Positions 1 through 5,408 of a stretch of DNA of 5,408 bases are shown here, one piece after another. The notes under the pieces were generated by a model. It saw nothing but the letters and a program-made list of their open reading frames with translations. It searched no databases and was not told where the DNA came from. Position numbers and translations under genes: made by a program. This DNA is from Candidatus Nanopelagicales bacterium (GTDB lineage: Bacteria; Actinomycetota; Actinomycetes; S36-B12; GCA-2699445), in NCBI GenBank assembly GCA_029939085.1, contig JAOZTQ010000108.1, positions 1 through 5,408 on the forward strand. Reading direction: 5' to 3'. Numbering within the stretch: the stretch's first letter is position 1; every line of letters begins with the position of its first letter.

Positions 1-826
1 CCAGGGTGAGATCATCCCGATCTGATGCAACGACTTCGGTGCTCTCGGCGAATCTATCGGCTACCCAGTGACTTCCTTGCGGAAGGGAGAGCTGCACCCG
101 AACCGGCTCACGATCCCGTTCGAGGATTGAATCTAGGTCGTCGGGTCTGGCAAATGTTTCGGCGCCAACCGGCTGAGCGGACCGCATACGTCGCAGAAGA
201 TAGGTCCTAGGTCGACCGTCCACGATCGGGCCGGCATCTAACTCGTAACCGCGATCGGTCTTCAGCAGACGGTAGGGGTGTATCGTCCGGCGGCTTACCC
301 CAGGCAACCACTCGCGGGAATACTCAATAGTGACGGGTGTAGAAGTTTGGATCGCTTCGCGCAGGACGGCCAATCGATCGGCACCCGATTCGTCATTTGG
401 ATCGATCTCTTCGCCCAATAAGTCCCGTCGCAGACGCTCAACTGCCGCCCGGAGCTCCTGATTGTCAGGTTCAAGCTGGAGCAAGCTGCGAGCAGCGGTA
501 TAAAGTGCGGACAAATCTGTGGCACTCAGTTGACGAATACCAAGTTCAGCAGCTGGCACGTCACTAGCCAACCGGATCACTGGCGCCTGGTGGGGGTCAA
601 CTACTTCCCCGGTCGCTGAGACAAAATCGATTACCTCGGGTCGGAGCATGCCGGCAGCCTGCTCACTCGTTACGTCCACTCGGTAATAGGCCAGGATTTC
701 ACTTTGCAGTTGATCAGCTGGAACACCCAACTCTTCAGCCAAGACGGTTAAGGGCAAACCGTCGGGGTGCAAAGTGAGTACGGAAATAACCCGCTGGATT
801 CGAACGAGGGCATCCATTGCGGTCAT
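1..826 (-). CDS. pafC: WYL-domain transcriptional regulator, PafC-type (3' end beyond window)
   Basis: By family, this is the second subunit of PafBC, the activator of the LexA-independent DNA damage response in actinobacteria. I translated the minus strand from ATG 826-824 and found it open for 275 codons to position 1, so the C-terminus is missing. An N-terminal winged helix-turn-helix lies at about residues 5-60 (LTVLAEELGV within). A linker follows, then a WYL-like domain at about 150-215 (VTIEYSREW, RRTIHPYRL, TYLLRRM), then the start of the C-terminal extension. The W-Y-L core is altered: residues 193-198 read GYELDA where GxWYLEA is usual. The start overlaps the pafB stop as ATGA, and AGGGAG (833-838) lies 6 nt upstream, so translation is probably coupled to pafB. 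The second-position placement and the domain order favour PafC over PafB. In mycobacteria tatA and tatC follow; that region lies outside the window. Confidence 0.88.
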   Translation of the reverse strand, partial: MTAMDALVRIQRVISVLTLHPDGLPLTVLAEELGVPADQLQSEILAYYRVDVTSEQAAGMLRPEVIDFVSATGEVVDPHQAPVIRLASDVPAAELGIRQLSATDLSALYTAARSLLQLEPDNQELRAAVERLRRDLLGEEIDPNDESGADRLAVLREAIQTSTPVTIEYSREWLPGVSRRTIHPYRLLKTDRGYELDAGPIVDGRPRTYLLRRMRSAQPVGAETFARPDDLDSILERDREPVRVQLSLPQGSHWVADRFAESTEVVASDRDDLTL

Positions 827-1728
827 GTGCGGCTCCCTGAAGCAAGAAACGGCTCCAGAAATTCCGAACGAAATTGCTGCCGTAGGTCTTCCGGCCCAAT
901 GAGCTTAACCCGGGTACCTAACTCAATGAGACGAAAAAAGAACGCACGACGGTTCGTCACTTCGGCATGTACGACAACCCAATCTGACTCAGTTGCGGCA
1001 CTGGTTTCACCATGAAGTAAATCCACGACGTCCGCCGCGAACTCCTTTGGCGTCTCTAACTCGGCAGTGACGGCGGGGTCTAGTTGCCAAGTCAGCGGGT
1101 CGGTGCTGTTGCGTTGCGGGTGCCGGGCTGAGGACACAGTGCCGGGCTCATCAATCGAAACCTCAGTCATCCGCCGTAATGCGAAAGTCCGCTCGCTTTG
1201 TGTTGCGGTATCAATTCCCGTGATGGTCCAACCACCGCGCCACAAATGCAGCGATACTGCCGTGACATCTCGATCCTTGCCGTTATACGAAAAGCGCAAT
1301 CTGCAACGTGCGCCTAGAGCACGCAAAACGAGGTCTAGATCGGACGCTTGCGGTAGGTGTAACTCCACCCCGACATCAGCTTGATCATCGGGGGCGCCTA
1401 ACTCACGTAAGACCTCCGGATTCGCGGCCAGCAACGCTGCTCTAGCCAATTCGGCCCGCTCTGATTCGGGAAACGCCAGTCGGACACGACTATCGCCGGG
1501 CACCAAGATGTACCGAGCCTCTTCACCTTCTGGGGAAATATTGTTGATCTCTACGCCTTGCTTCCGCAGATTGCGGATATCACGAGCCAACACGTCTCGC
1601 TTGCTCTTGTCACTGCCCGTAAGTTCCAACTCTTCAGCGAGTTCCAACGCTGGCTTTCCTGCGGAACCTGGATCCGGTAGGAGCGCGATCAACTTCACTA
1701 GTCGTTCGAGCGCCACCGTCTTGGCCAT
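823..1728 (-). CDS. pafB: WYL-domain transcriptional regulator, PafB-type
   Basis: This is the 301-residue partner of PafC. By family knowledge, PafBC activates recA and other repair genes after DNA damage, with single-stranded DNA as the proposed signal sensed by the WYL domains. The N-terminus (about 5-62) is a winged helix-turn-helix; RDIRNLRKQGVEI (49-61) matches the 'RDxxxLRxxG' recognition-helix region of this family. The WYL domain spans about 130-190 (LRFSYNG, RGGWTITGID, TFALRRM), and a WCX-like C-terminal domain spans about 210-296, ending in LGTRVKLIGPEDL and FLEPF. The motif reads W-T-I (167-169) instead of W-Y-L. Start ATG 1728 has GAGGGGAG seven nt upstream. The gene overlaps pafC by 4 nt, so the two are one operon and probably make equimolar subunits. 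The PafB assignment rests on gene order and N-terminal resemblance; a generic WYL regulator pair is the alternative. Confidence 0.9.
   Translation of the reverse strand: MAKTVALERLVKLIALLPDPGSAGKPALELAEELELTGSDKSKRDVLARDIRNLRKQGVEINNISPEGEEARYILVPGDSRVRLAFPESERAELARAALLAANPEVLRELGAPDDQADVGVELHLPQASDLDLVLRALGARCRLRFSYNGKDRDVTAVSLHLWRGGWTITGIDTATQSERTFALRRMTEVSIDEPGTVSSARHPQRNSTDPLTWQLDPAVTAELETPKEFAADVVDLLHGETSAATESDWVVVHAEVTNRRAFFFRLIELGTRVKLIGPEDLRQQFRSEFLEPFLASGSRT
833..838 (-). promoter_or_regulatory. Ribosome binding site of pafC, inside the pafB 3' end
   Basis: On the minus strand AGGGAG sits 6 nt before ATG 826. It lies within the last codons of pafB and supports the ATGA start rather than the second in-frame ATG three codons later (817). 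Confidence 0.6.
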
Positions 1729-1856
1729 GACTCCACTCCCCTCACCCAGCGTGTGAGCGCCACAAGGCTAAACGAATCTGTGATGTAAACCACGCACCAA
1801 CCCGTATTAGATCAATTGGTATTGGAAATAATTAGGAAAACAGGGAGGTGAGCACG
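1729..1856. promoter_or_regulatory. Divergent intergenic region between pafB and the small ORF
   Basis: This 128-nt non-coding stretch must hold the pafB promoter (minus) and, if the small ORF is real, its promoter (plus). Positions 1805-1840 are clearly AT-rich against the surroundings (line 1801-1860 is 40% G+C). The segment holds CAATTG (1813-1818) within a short inverted pair CAAT-4 nt-ATTG (1813-1824), and TAATTA (1829-1834) as a loose -10 candidate for the plus strand. No well-spaced -35/-10 pair stands out on either strand, and no PafBC motif (TTGTCRGTG-N8-TANNNT) is present. The pafB ribosome binding site GAGGGGAG is at 1736-1743. Confidence 0.5.
1844..1851 (+). promoter_or_regulatory. 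Strong Shine-Dalgarno site of the 44-residue ORF
   Basis: GGAGGTGA is a full 8-nt complement to the conserved 16S rRNA 3' end (TCACCTCC), placed 5 nt before ATG 1857 (8 nt counting from the GGAGG core). It is the best ribosome binding site in the window and is the main reason for calling the short frame that follows. Confidence 0.8.
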
Positions 1857-1991
1857 ATGTACTCCACCAAAGTGATGGGTAATGGCTCAGAGTCGAACGA
1901 GCAGTCGTTGAACCACAGCGTCTACAAAGCTGAACTCGATGCCGCTATCAAGGCCAAGAAGCAGGTCAAGGAAAAATCGCCAAAGAAGTGA
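1857..1991 (+). CDS. Hypothetical small basic protein, 44 residues
   Basis: Translation starts at ATG 1857 and ends at TGA 1989-1991. I do not recognise a family. The N-terminal half is polar (MYSTKVMGNGSESNEQ). The C-terminal half, from about residue 20, is likely helical and turns strongly lysine-rich (AELDAAIKAKKQVKEK, ending SPKK). There is no signal peptide, transmembrane segment or cysteine. It does not end in the GGQ/GGE of Pup, so it is not the proteasome tag despite the nearby paf genes. The case for a real gene is the near-perfect Shine-Dalgarno, the AT-rich upstream region, and a fit between two convergent or divergent genes without large overlap: 17 nt separate its stop from the nei stop on the other strand. 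The basic helical tail could bind nucleic acid or ribosomes, but that is a guess. Confidence 0.65.
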   Translation: MYSTKVMGNGSESNEQSLNHSVYKAELDAAIKAKKQVKEKSPKK

Positions 1992-2008
1992 GTCTGTCGG
2001 GCGCGACG

Positions 2009-2788
2009 CTACGGTACCGGCTGACACGAGGGGCACCAGTAAGTTACTCGCTGATAAGGCGGCGTCCCGATGCGTCCCCGACGGATTCCGGCGCCACACT
2101 TGCGACACGGTTGGCGATTTCGTTCGAAAACCATGAGCCGAGAACGAGACTCGCCTGGGCTCACAGTGAGCGCAGCCATCATCTCCCCTCGAACGTAATC
2201 AAGCCCTAACTCCAGGCCGGACATAGAGTCGACCGGCGCATAGGGATTTACTCCCATGTTGTGGGCCATCTCAGCCGCCCACATAGTTCCCAGGCCACAA
2301 ATCACGCGCTGGTCCAGCAGGACTTGAACTAACTCAGCGTTGCCTTGCGCCAAGATCCGTTGCGCGCCTTCTTCTGATCGGAAATCCGGAGACAGTACAT
2401 CCAGACCCAAATGCCCAATGAGCCGATTTTCGTCGGCCGTCGGGATCACCTTGACTTCTGCCATTCGCAAACCAACTGCCTGGCTGTGTTCGGTAACCAA
2501 CCACACTCGAATCTGAAAATCCGGACCTGCACATGGTCGATTGGCCGCTTTCCCCACAACCCAGCGACCGTCCATACGCATGTGGCTGTGCAGCGTTAGT
2601 TTTTTGTCCTCACGGGCAATACGGGTAAGCAAGTGTTTACCTACGGTGTGAGTCTCGATAACGTGCGCACCGGTCAAGCGAACCGTTGCGAATCGAGGCA
2701 CTCGAATATCGGCCTTAGTGAGTCGTTCACCTGCCAAGGCCTGGTTGAGTCGCGTCGCTGCCCGTAGGACCGCATCTCCTTCTGGCAT
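2009..2788 (-). CDS. nei: Fpg/Nei-family DNA glycosylase/AP lyase (endonuclease VIII-like)
   Basis: By family, this removes oxidised bases from DNA and cleaves the abasic site by beta/delta elimination. The 259 residues begin MPEGD: after Met removal, Pro2 is the Schiff-base nucleophile and Glu3 the catalytic acid. This fixes the start, although only a weak AGG lies 8 nt upstream. Lys51 (VGKHLL) and HSHMRMDGRW (67-76) are typical of Nei, and DIRVPRF (27-33) recalls mycobacterial Nei2. The helix-two-turn-helix at about 150-190 reads GLGTMWAAE, where GxGNxYxxE is usual, so the DNA-contacting Asn is Thr. The C-terminal zinc finger is C228-x2-C231-x20-C252-x2-C255, with the finger-loop Arg at 247 (QRVTYWC). 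Its spacer is 4 longer than the x16 of E. coli Fpg and Nei. Nei starts 15 nt after the amidase stop, so the two are likely co-transcribed. Nei rather than Fpg is favoured by MPEGD and the HSHMRMDG motif. Confidence 0.94.
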   Translation of the reverse strand: MPEGDAVLRAATRLNQALAGERLTKADIRVPRFATVRLTGAHVIETHTVGKHLLTRIAREDKKLTLHSHMRMDGRWVVGKAANRPCAGPDFQIRVWLVTEHSQAVGLRMAEVKVIPTADENRLIGHLGLDVLSPDFRSEEGAQRILAQGNAELVQVLLDQRVICGLGTMWAAEMAHNMGVNPYAPVDSMSGLELGLDYVRGEMMAALTVSPGESRSRLMVFERNRQPCRKCGAGIRRGRIGTPPYQRVTYWCPSCQPVP

Positions 2789-2803
2789 ATGAGAAACCTG
2801 GTG

Positions 2804-4219
2804 CTAGCCGGAGGGCGTTCGGCGCCATGGGTGAGCTTCTTCCAGCTCATAGGCCAACTCCAGCAAACATCGTTCTTGGCCCACCGCTGACACAAACTGC
2901 ATACCGATCGGTACTCCTGATTCGGATCTGCCCAACGGCAACGACAATGCAGGCGATCCGGTCACGTTGCTCATCGCGGTAAAGCCAGCCCAACGGAGCA
3001 GGCGTGATAGGTGAACTTGGAAATCCACATCTGGACCTAAATATCCAATCGGAGGTGGCTCATGCCCAAGGACTGGGGTGAGTAGCACGTCATAGGAGCC
3101 AGTTCCCGCATCAGTTCGCTCAGCCCATCTCCGCAATCGCCACAACGAAAGCGGTATGCGTTCAAACATTGACGACAGCAGGGACGCCAGACCGTCCGTA
3201 AAATTTTCGGTCCTAGCACTGTCTACAGGCTGCCCAACTATTTGGTCACCAAACCGGCGCATGGAGTAGGCCAGAAGCGCCCAATAGCGCAGGAAGTCTC
3301 GTCCATCCTGCTGCGAAAACGGGAAAGCCACCTCGTCGACCACATGGCCTAGATCCTGGAGGATCGCGACGGTTTGAGCAATCGCGGCGAGAGTATCTTC
3401 ACTTACCGAACGACCATCAAAGTCGAGAACTACACCGATCCGTAGCCTTTGCTTAGCAGGACCTTGGACATCACCCACCTCGGGCAATTTGGGATTGCTG
3501 AACGATCGCTCGGCCTCAGCGAAAAAGCGAGCTGTGTCGCGAACTGACCGGGTTAGGACGCCCTGCGTCACGATATTCACCGGTAGCCGATCAATTTCCG
3601 GTGAATCGATAAGGCGACCTCGTGAAGGCTTCAGGCCAACCAGTCCGCAGCATGAGGCGGGAATCCGAATCGAACCACCACCGTCGTTAGCGTGGGCCAT
3701 GGGGACAACACCCGCTGCTACCAACGCCGCCGAACCACCGCTGGAACCGCCTGTCGATCGATTGGTGTCCCAGGGGTTTCGAGTAGCGCCATAGCGAGAG
3801 GACTCAGTCGTAGCCGTTAGACCGAACTCTGGCATTGTGGTTTTGCCAACTGGTTGAAGTCCGAGCTCCAGCAGTTGCGAGACAAACGGCGCATTCCCCT
3901 TCGCCGGTTGCGACTGAATGGCCATCGAACCCATAAATGTGGGGAGTCCGGTCAAATCCTCGTTGTCCTTGATCACCGTCGGAATACCTGCAAATGGGCC
4001 TGTCCGACTCGCATCTTCTCTTTCATCAGCAACCCAGGCTGTAAGCGCATTCAGTGACGGATCCGCTAACTCGGCACGTCGGAGTGCGGCGGCCCGCAGC
4101 TCCTTGCCATGCACTTCTCGACGCTTCAGTCGATTCAGCAGGTCGACCACATCACTGTCACCCAGCGCATCGTCAATCGTCGTGTCTATGGATTTTCCTG
4201 AATCATGCCAAGGGCTCAC
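2804..4219 (-). CDS. Amidase signature family hydrolase, AmiC-like
   Basis: This is a Ser-Ser-Lys amidohydrolase hydrolysing a carboxamide; the substrate is not predictable from sequence. From the GTG at 4219 it has 471 residues, normal for the family. The catalytic Lys84 is in PTVIKDN, cis-Ser159 in GGSSGGS, and nucleophile Ser183 in DGGGSIRIPA; the CCGLVGLKPSRGRL stretch follows. From memory, the whole length resembles mycobacterial AmiC (Rv2888c), including DDALGD near the N-terminus, GVLTRSVRDTA, YDVLLTP and LLELAYELEEA, so it is unlikely to be GatA or a urea amidolyase. The start is uncertain. The frame is open to GTG 4315, but that would overlap the divergent lipoprotein gene. GTG 4237 is possible. 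GTG 4150 has GGGTGA upstream but would remove the conserved DDALGD. No Shine-Dalgarno precedes 4219. It is followed after 15 nt by nei, probably in one transcript. Confidence 0.93.
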   Translation of the reverse strand: MSPWHDSGKSIDTTIDDALGDSDVVDLLNRLKRREVHGKELRAAALRRAELADPSLNALTAWVADEREDASRTGPFAGIPTVIKDNEDLTGLPTFMGSMAIQSQPAKGNAPFVSQLLELGLQPVGKTTMPEFGLTATTESSRYGATRNPWDTNRSTGGSSGGSAALVAAGVVPMAHANDGGGSIRIPASCCGLVGLKPSRGRLIDSPEIDRLPVNIVTQGVLTRSVRDTARFFAEAERSFSNPKLPEVGDVQGPAKQRLRIGVVLDFDGRSVSEDTLAAIAQTVAILQDLGHVVDEVAFPFSQQDGRDFLRYWALLAYSMRRFGDQIVGQPVDSARTENFTDGLASLLSSMFERIPLSLWRLRRWAERTDAGTGSYDVLLTPVLGHEPPPIGYLGPDVDFQVHLSRLLRWAGFTAMSNVTGSPALSLPLGRSESGVPIGMQFVSAVGQERCLLELAYELEEAHPWRRTPSG

Positions 4220-4291
4220 AACCGAGATGTTATCCACTATGTCGCTGCTATACCCATCTCGCTTCGTTCGGACCGATCCGGTGAAATACCT
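4220..4291. promoter_or_regulatory. Divergent promoter region between amidase and lipoprotein genes
   Basis: About 72 nt separate the chosen amidase start (minus, 4219) from the lipoprotein start (plus, 4292), so both promoters must be packed here or lie within the 5' coding ends. GCTATACC (4247-4254) reads as a -10-like TATACC on the plus strand and TATAGC on the minus strand. On the minus strand GATAAC (4235-4230) would place a start point next to GTG 4219, compatible with a leaderless amidase message. No good -35 match was found for either. The lipoprotein ribosome binding site GGTGA is at 4280-4284, 7 nt before ATG 4292. Confidence 0.4.
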
Positions 4292-5263
4292 ATGAATCTG
4301 CGAAAAAGGTCCCACAATGGAGATGTGGTGGCGTTTGGCGCGGCAATCTCCACGGCAGTAGCCGTGGTCTGCGCAGTTGCCGTCACTAGCTGTTCCAACG
4401 CCAATGAATCCTCGACGCCGAATTCAACCGATGAGTTGGTGGGGTCAGTTACCAAGAGCACCCCGCAGGCAGATGCAGCGACAAGTAGTGAGGTACTCAC
4501 AAGGCCTGAAGGACTCTTCGCCCGACTCACAAAGAACGGTTTAACTGTCTCCTGGTTTGGTGTTTCAGGTGCGACTGACGGCTACCAAGTAGCTATTGAT
4601 GGTGCATGGCAATCCGTTGACGGAACAAAAGTGCGATACCCCTCGATCAAACCGGGTCTGACTTACCGCATCCAAGTTGCGGCAGCGGCCGACGGACAGC
4701 GGGGCCCTGCGGCAACGACCACAGTTGGCAGTGGCCGATCTGCAAAACCCAGGGAGATAATCAAGACCAAACCAGAGCCGCTCGGCACGCAATCGGCAAA
4801 GCCCAGCGCCTCACCGAGCGATGCAACTTCAGTCGACGAAGATCCACCAACTACCTCGACCAGCCCAACTCCCCAGGGCACAGAGCCAACTCAAGCCGAT
4901 GAGCAGACTGCGACGCCATCTCTCCAAAACCCAGCGATCCTGAAGGTGAGTAGCAATGGCTGTGGCTTTAGTCGGCAAGGTAAAGCCAATCTCAAAGTGA
5001 CGTTGGTACTCGATGGTGAGTCGTCACTTGCTCCGAGCGCATTGATAGATACCAGCGGCCGACTCTACGTCCCGACAAGCAGTTCCGCGAAAGACGAAAT
5101 CATATTTGCACCGGTTCGGACCGGGGAACCGCCCGCGGGTGCGGCGATCGATGCTGCTCTAATAACGGAAACTGAGACTACCGAGGGACTAGAACTTCCC
5201 CTCGATCCGATCGAGTGGGGTCATCAACTTTGTGACCAAGAGGTGGCCGATCCACGTTGGTAG
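4292..5263 (+). CDS. Secreted lipoprotein with fibronectin type III-like domain
   Basis: I do not recognise the protein as a whole (323 residues). Residues 1-34 form a lipoprotein signal peptide: MNLRKR basic start, hydrophobic stretch from about 12 to 31, and lipobox V-T-S-C with Cys34 as the lipid anchor, so it should face the cell exterior. Residues 71-147 look like one fibronectin type III domain: RPEGLFARLTKNGLTVSW, a GYQVAIDG strand, PGLTYRIQVAA. Residues 148-212 are a Lys/Pro/Ser/Thr-rich, low-complexity linker of the wall-spanning kind. Residues 213-323 form a beta-rich C-terminal domain with two cysteines (224 in GCGF, 314 in HQLCDQ) that could form a disulfide. ATG 4292 is chosen because GGTGA lies 7 nt upstream and the signal peptide begins there; an in-frame ATG at 4205 would put a charged stretch ahead of it and overlap the amidase. 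The DUF309 start overlaps its end. Confidence 0.88.
   Translation: MNLRKRSHNGDVVAFGAAISTAVAVVCAVAVTSCSNANESSTPNSTDELVGSVTKSTPQADAATSSEVLTRPEGLFARLTKNGLTVSWFGVSGATDGYQVAIDGAWQSVDGTKVRYPSIKPGLTYRIQVAAAADGQRGPAATTTVGSGRSAKPREIIKTKPEPLGTQSAKPSASPSDATSVDEDPPTTSTSPTPQGTEPTQADEQTATPSLQNPAILKVSSNGCGFSRQGKANLKVTLVLDGESSLAPSALIDTSGRLYVPTSSSAKDEIIFAPVRTGEPPAGAAIDAALITETETTEGLELPLDPIEWGHQLCDQEVADPRW
5240..5246 (+). promoter_or_regulatory. Ribosome binding site of the DUF309 gene
   Basis: GAGGTGG lies inside the lipoprotein 3' end, 10 nt before TTG 5257. The reading frame has a TGA at 5233-5235 and no ATG or GTG between it and the conserved sequence, so this site supports the TTG start. Confidence 0.5.
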
Positions 5264-5408
5264 AGAAGCGCGAGAATCCGCCTCCGAGAGATCGGAATCG
5301 AGACGGCCGTGCTGAACAATCACGCCCACGCGATTCGTTGGGTAGACCCCTCCCCTATGGCCAAGTTGGGGTTCCGCCACTGCCAGATCCGCTACCGGAT
5401 GATGCTGA
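5257..5408 (+). CDS. DUF309 domain protein, N-terminal fragment (continues past right edge)
   Basis: The frame starting at TTG 5257 is open for 50 codons to the window end. The visible sequence is hydrophilic and Arg/Pro-rich: RDRNRDGRAEQSRPRDSLG, then RPLPYGQVGVPPLPD. From memory, this matches the characteristic leader of actinobacterial DUF309 proteins (RxRNARPRDxxGRPLPxGxxGV) that precedes the HAHEVLE-containing helical domain, which would lie beyond the edge. The molecular function of DUF309 is not established. The start overlaps the lipoprotein stop (5261-5263) by 7 nt, suggesting a shared transcript with translational coupling. TTG is the only possible start codon between the upstream stop and the conserved segment. 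Confidence 0.75.
   Translation, partial: MVEKRENPPPRDRNRDGRAEQSRPRDSLGRPLPYGQVGVPPLPDPLPDDA

Noticed and set aside
1607..1629. TTGTCACTG resembling a PafBC-dependent promoter element
   Set aside because: It lies inside pafB on the antisense strand, and the position 8 nt downstream reads TTCCAA rather than TANNNT.
767..1756. Plus-strand frames opposite pafB (767-1015, 1067-1384, 1508-1756)
   Set aside because: They are antisense shadows of a well-supported gene, with Ser/Arg-rich low-information sequence and no ribosome binding sites.
1857..1991. Small ORF as a Pup-like proteasome tag, given the nearby paf genes
   Set aside because: It lacks the C-terminal GGQ or GGE and the typical coiled-coil core; the ending is SPKK.
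1996..2007. GTCG-4-CGAC hairpin between the small ORF and nei as a terminator
   Set aside because: The stem is only 4 bp and no T-run follows on either strand.
2012..2019. Perfect 8-nt palindrome CGGTACCG at the nei 3' end
   Set aside because: It lies within coding sequence, is short, is not repeated elsewhere in the window as far as I can see, and is expected by chance.
4205..4291. Upstream ATG (4205) as start of the lipoprotein gene
   Set aside because: It would add 29 charged residues before the signal peptide and overlap the amidase. ATG 4292 has a ribosome binding site and begins a proper signal sequence.
3489..4295. Plus-strand frames opposite the amidase (3489-3794, 3854-4057, 3918-4295)
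   Set aside because: They overlap the conserved catalytic region on the opposite strand and show no recognisable protein features.
4220..4315. Extended amidase N-terminus from GTG 4315
   Set aside because: The added residues have no resemblance to amidases, no ribosome binding site is present, and the frame would run into the divergent lipoprotein gene.

Overview
The window looks like a piece of an actinobacterial chromosome of moderate G+C (about 55% on the lines I counted). Support comes from four gene families: an adjacent pair of WYL-domain regulators of the PafB/PafC type, an Nei-type DNA glycosylase, an amidase close in sequence to mycobacterial AmiC, and a DUF309 N-terminus of the actinobacterial type. 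The G+C is lower than in Mycobacterium or Streptomyces, which would fit an aquatic or otherwise streamlined lineage. The sequence does not fix the genus.

Layout. Positions 1-1728 hold two minus-strand regulator genes, pafB then pafC, joined by a 4-nt ATGA overlap; pafC runs off the left edge. Positions 1729-1856 are a divergent intergenic region. On its right, a 44-residue plus-strand reading frame (1857-1991) has a near-ideal ribosome binding site. It meets tail to tail with a minus-strand pair, amidase (4219-2804) then nei (2788-2009), separated by 15 nt. A second divergent region (about 4220-4291) separates the amidase from a plus-strand lipoprotein gene (4292-5263). That gene encodes a lipobox signal peptide, one fibronectin type III-like domain, a Pro/Ser/Thr linker and an unrecognised C-terminal domain. 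The start of a DUF309 gene (5257 to the right edge, TTG start) overlaps the end of the lipoprotein gene by 7 nt.

Functional reading. PafB and PafC form the heteromeric transcriptional activator of the LexA/RecA-independent DNA damage response in actinobacteria. Nei is a base-excision repair enzyme. The left half is therefore themed on genome maintenance, with an amidase of unknown substrate co-transcribed with nei. The right half is a surface lipoprotein of unknown role coupled to DUF309. No mobile element, RNA gene, CRISPR array or convincing intrinsic terminator was seen. I found no clearly novel multi-gene system. The items most worth a second look are the 44-residue protein, the degenerate WYL motifs, the Asn-to-Thr change in Nei, and the lipoprotein's C-terminal domain.
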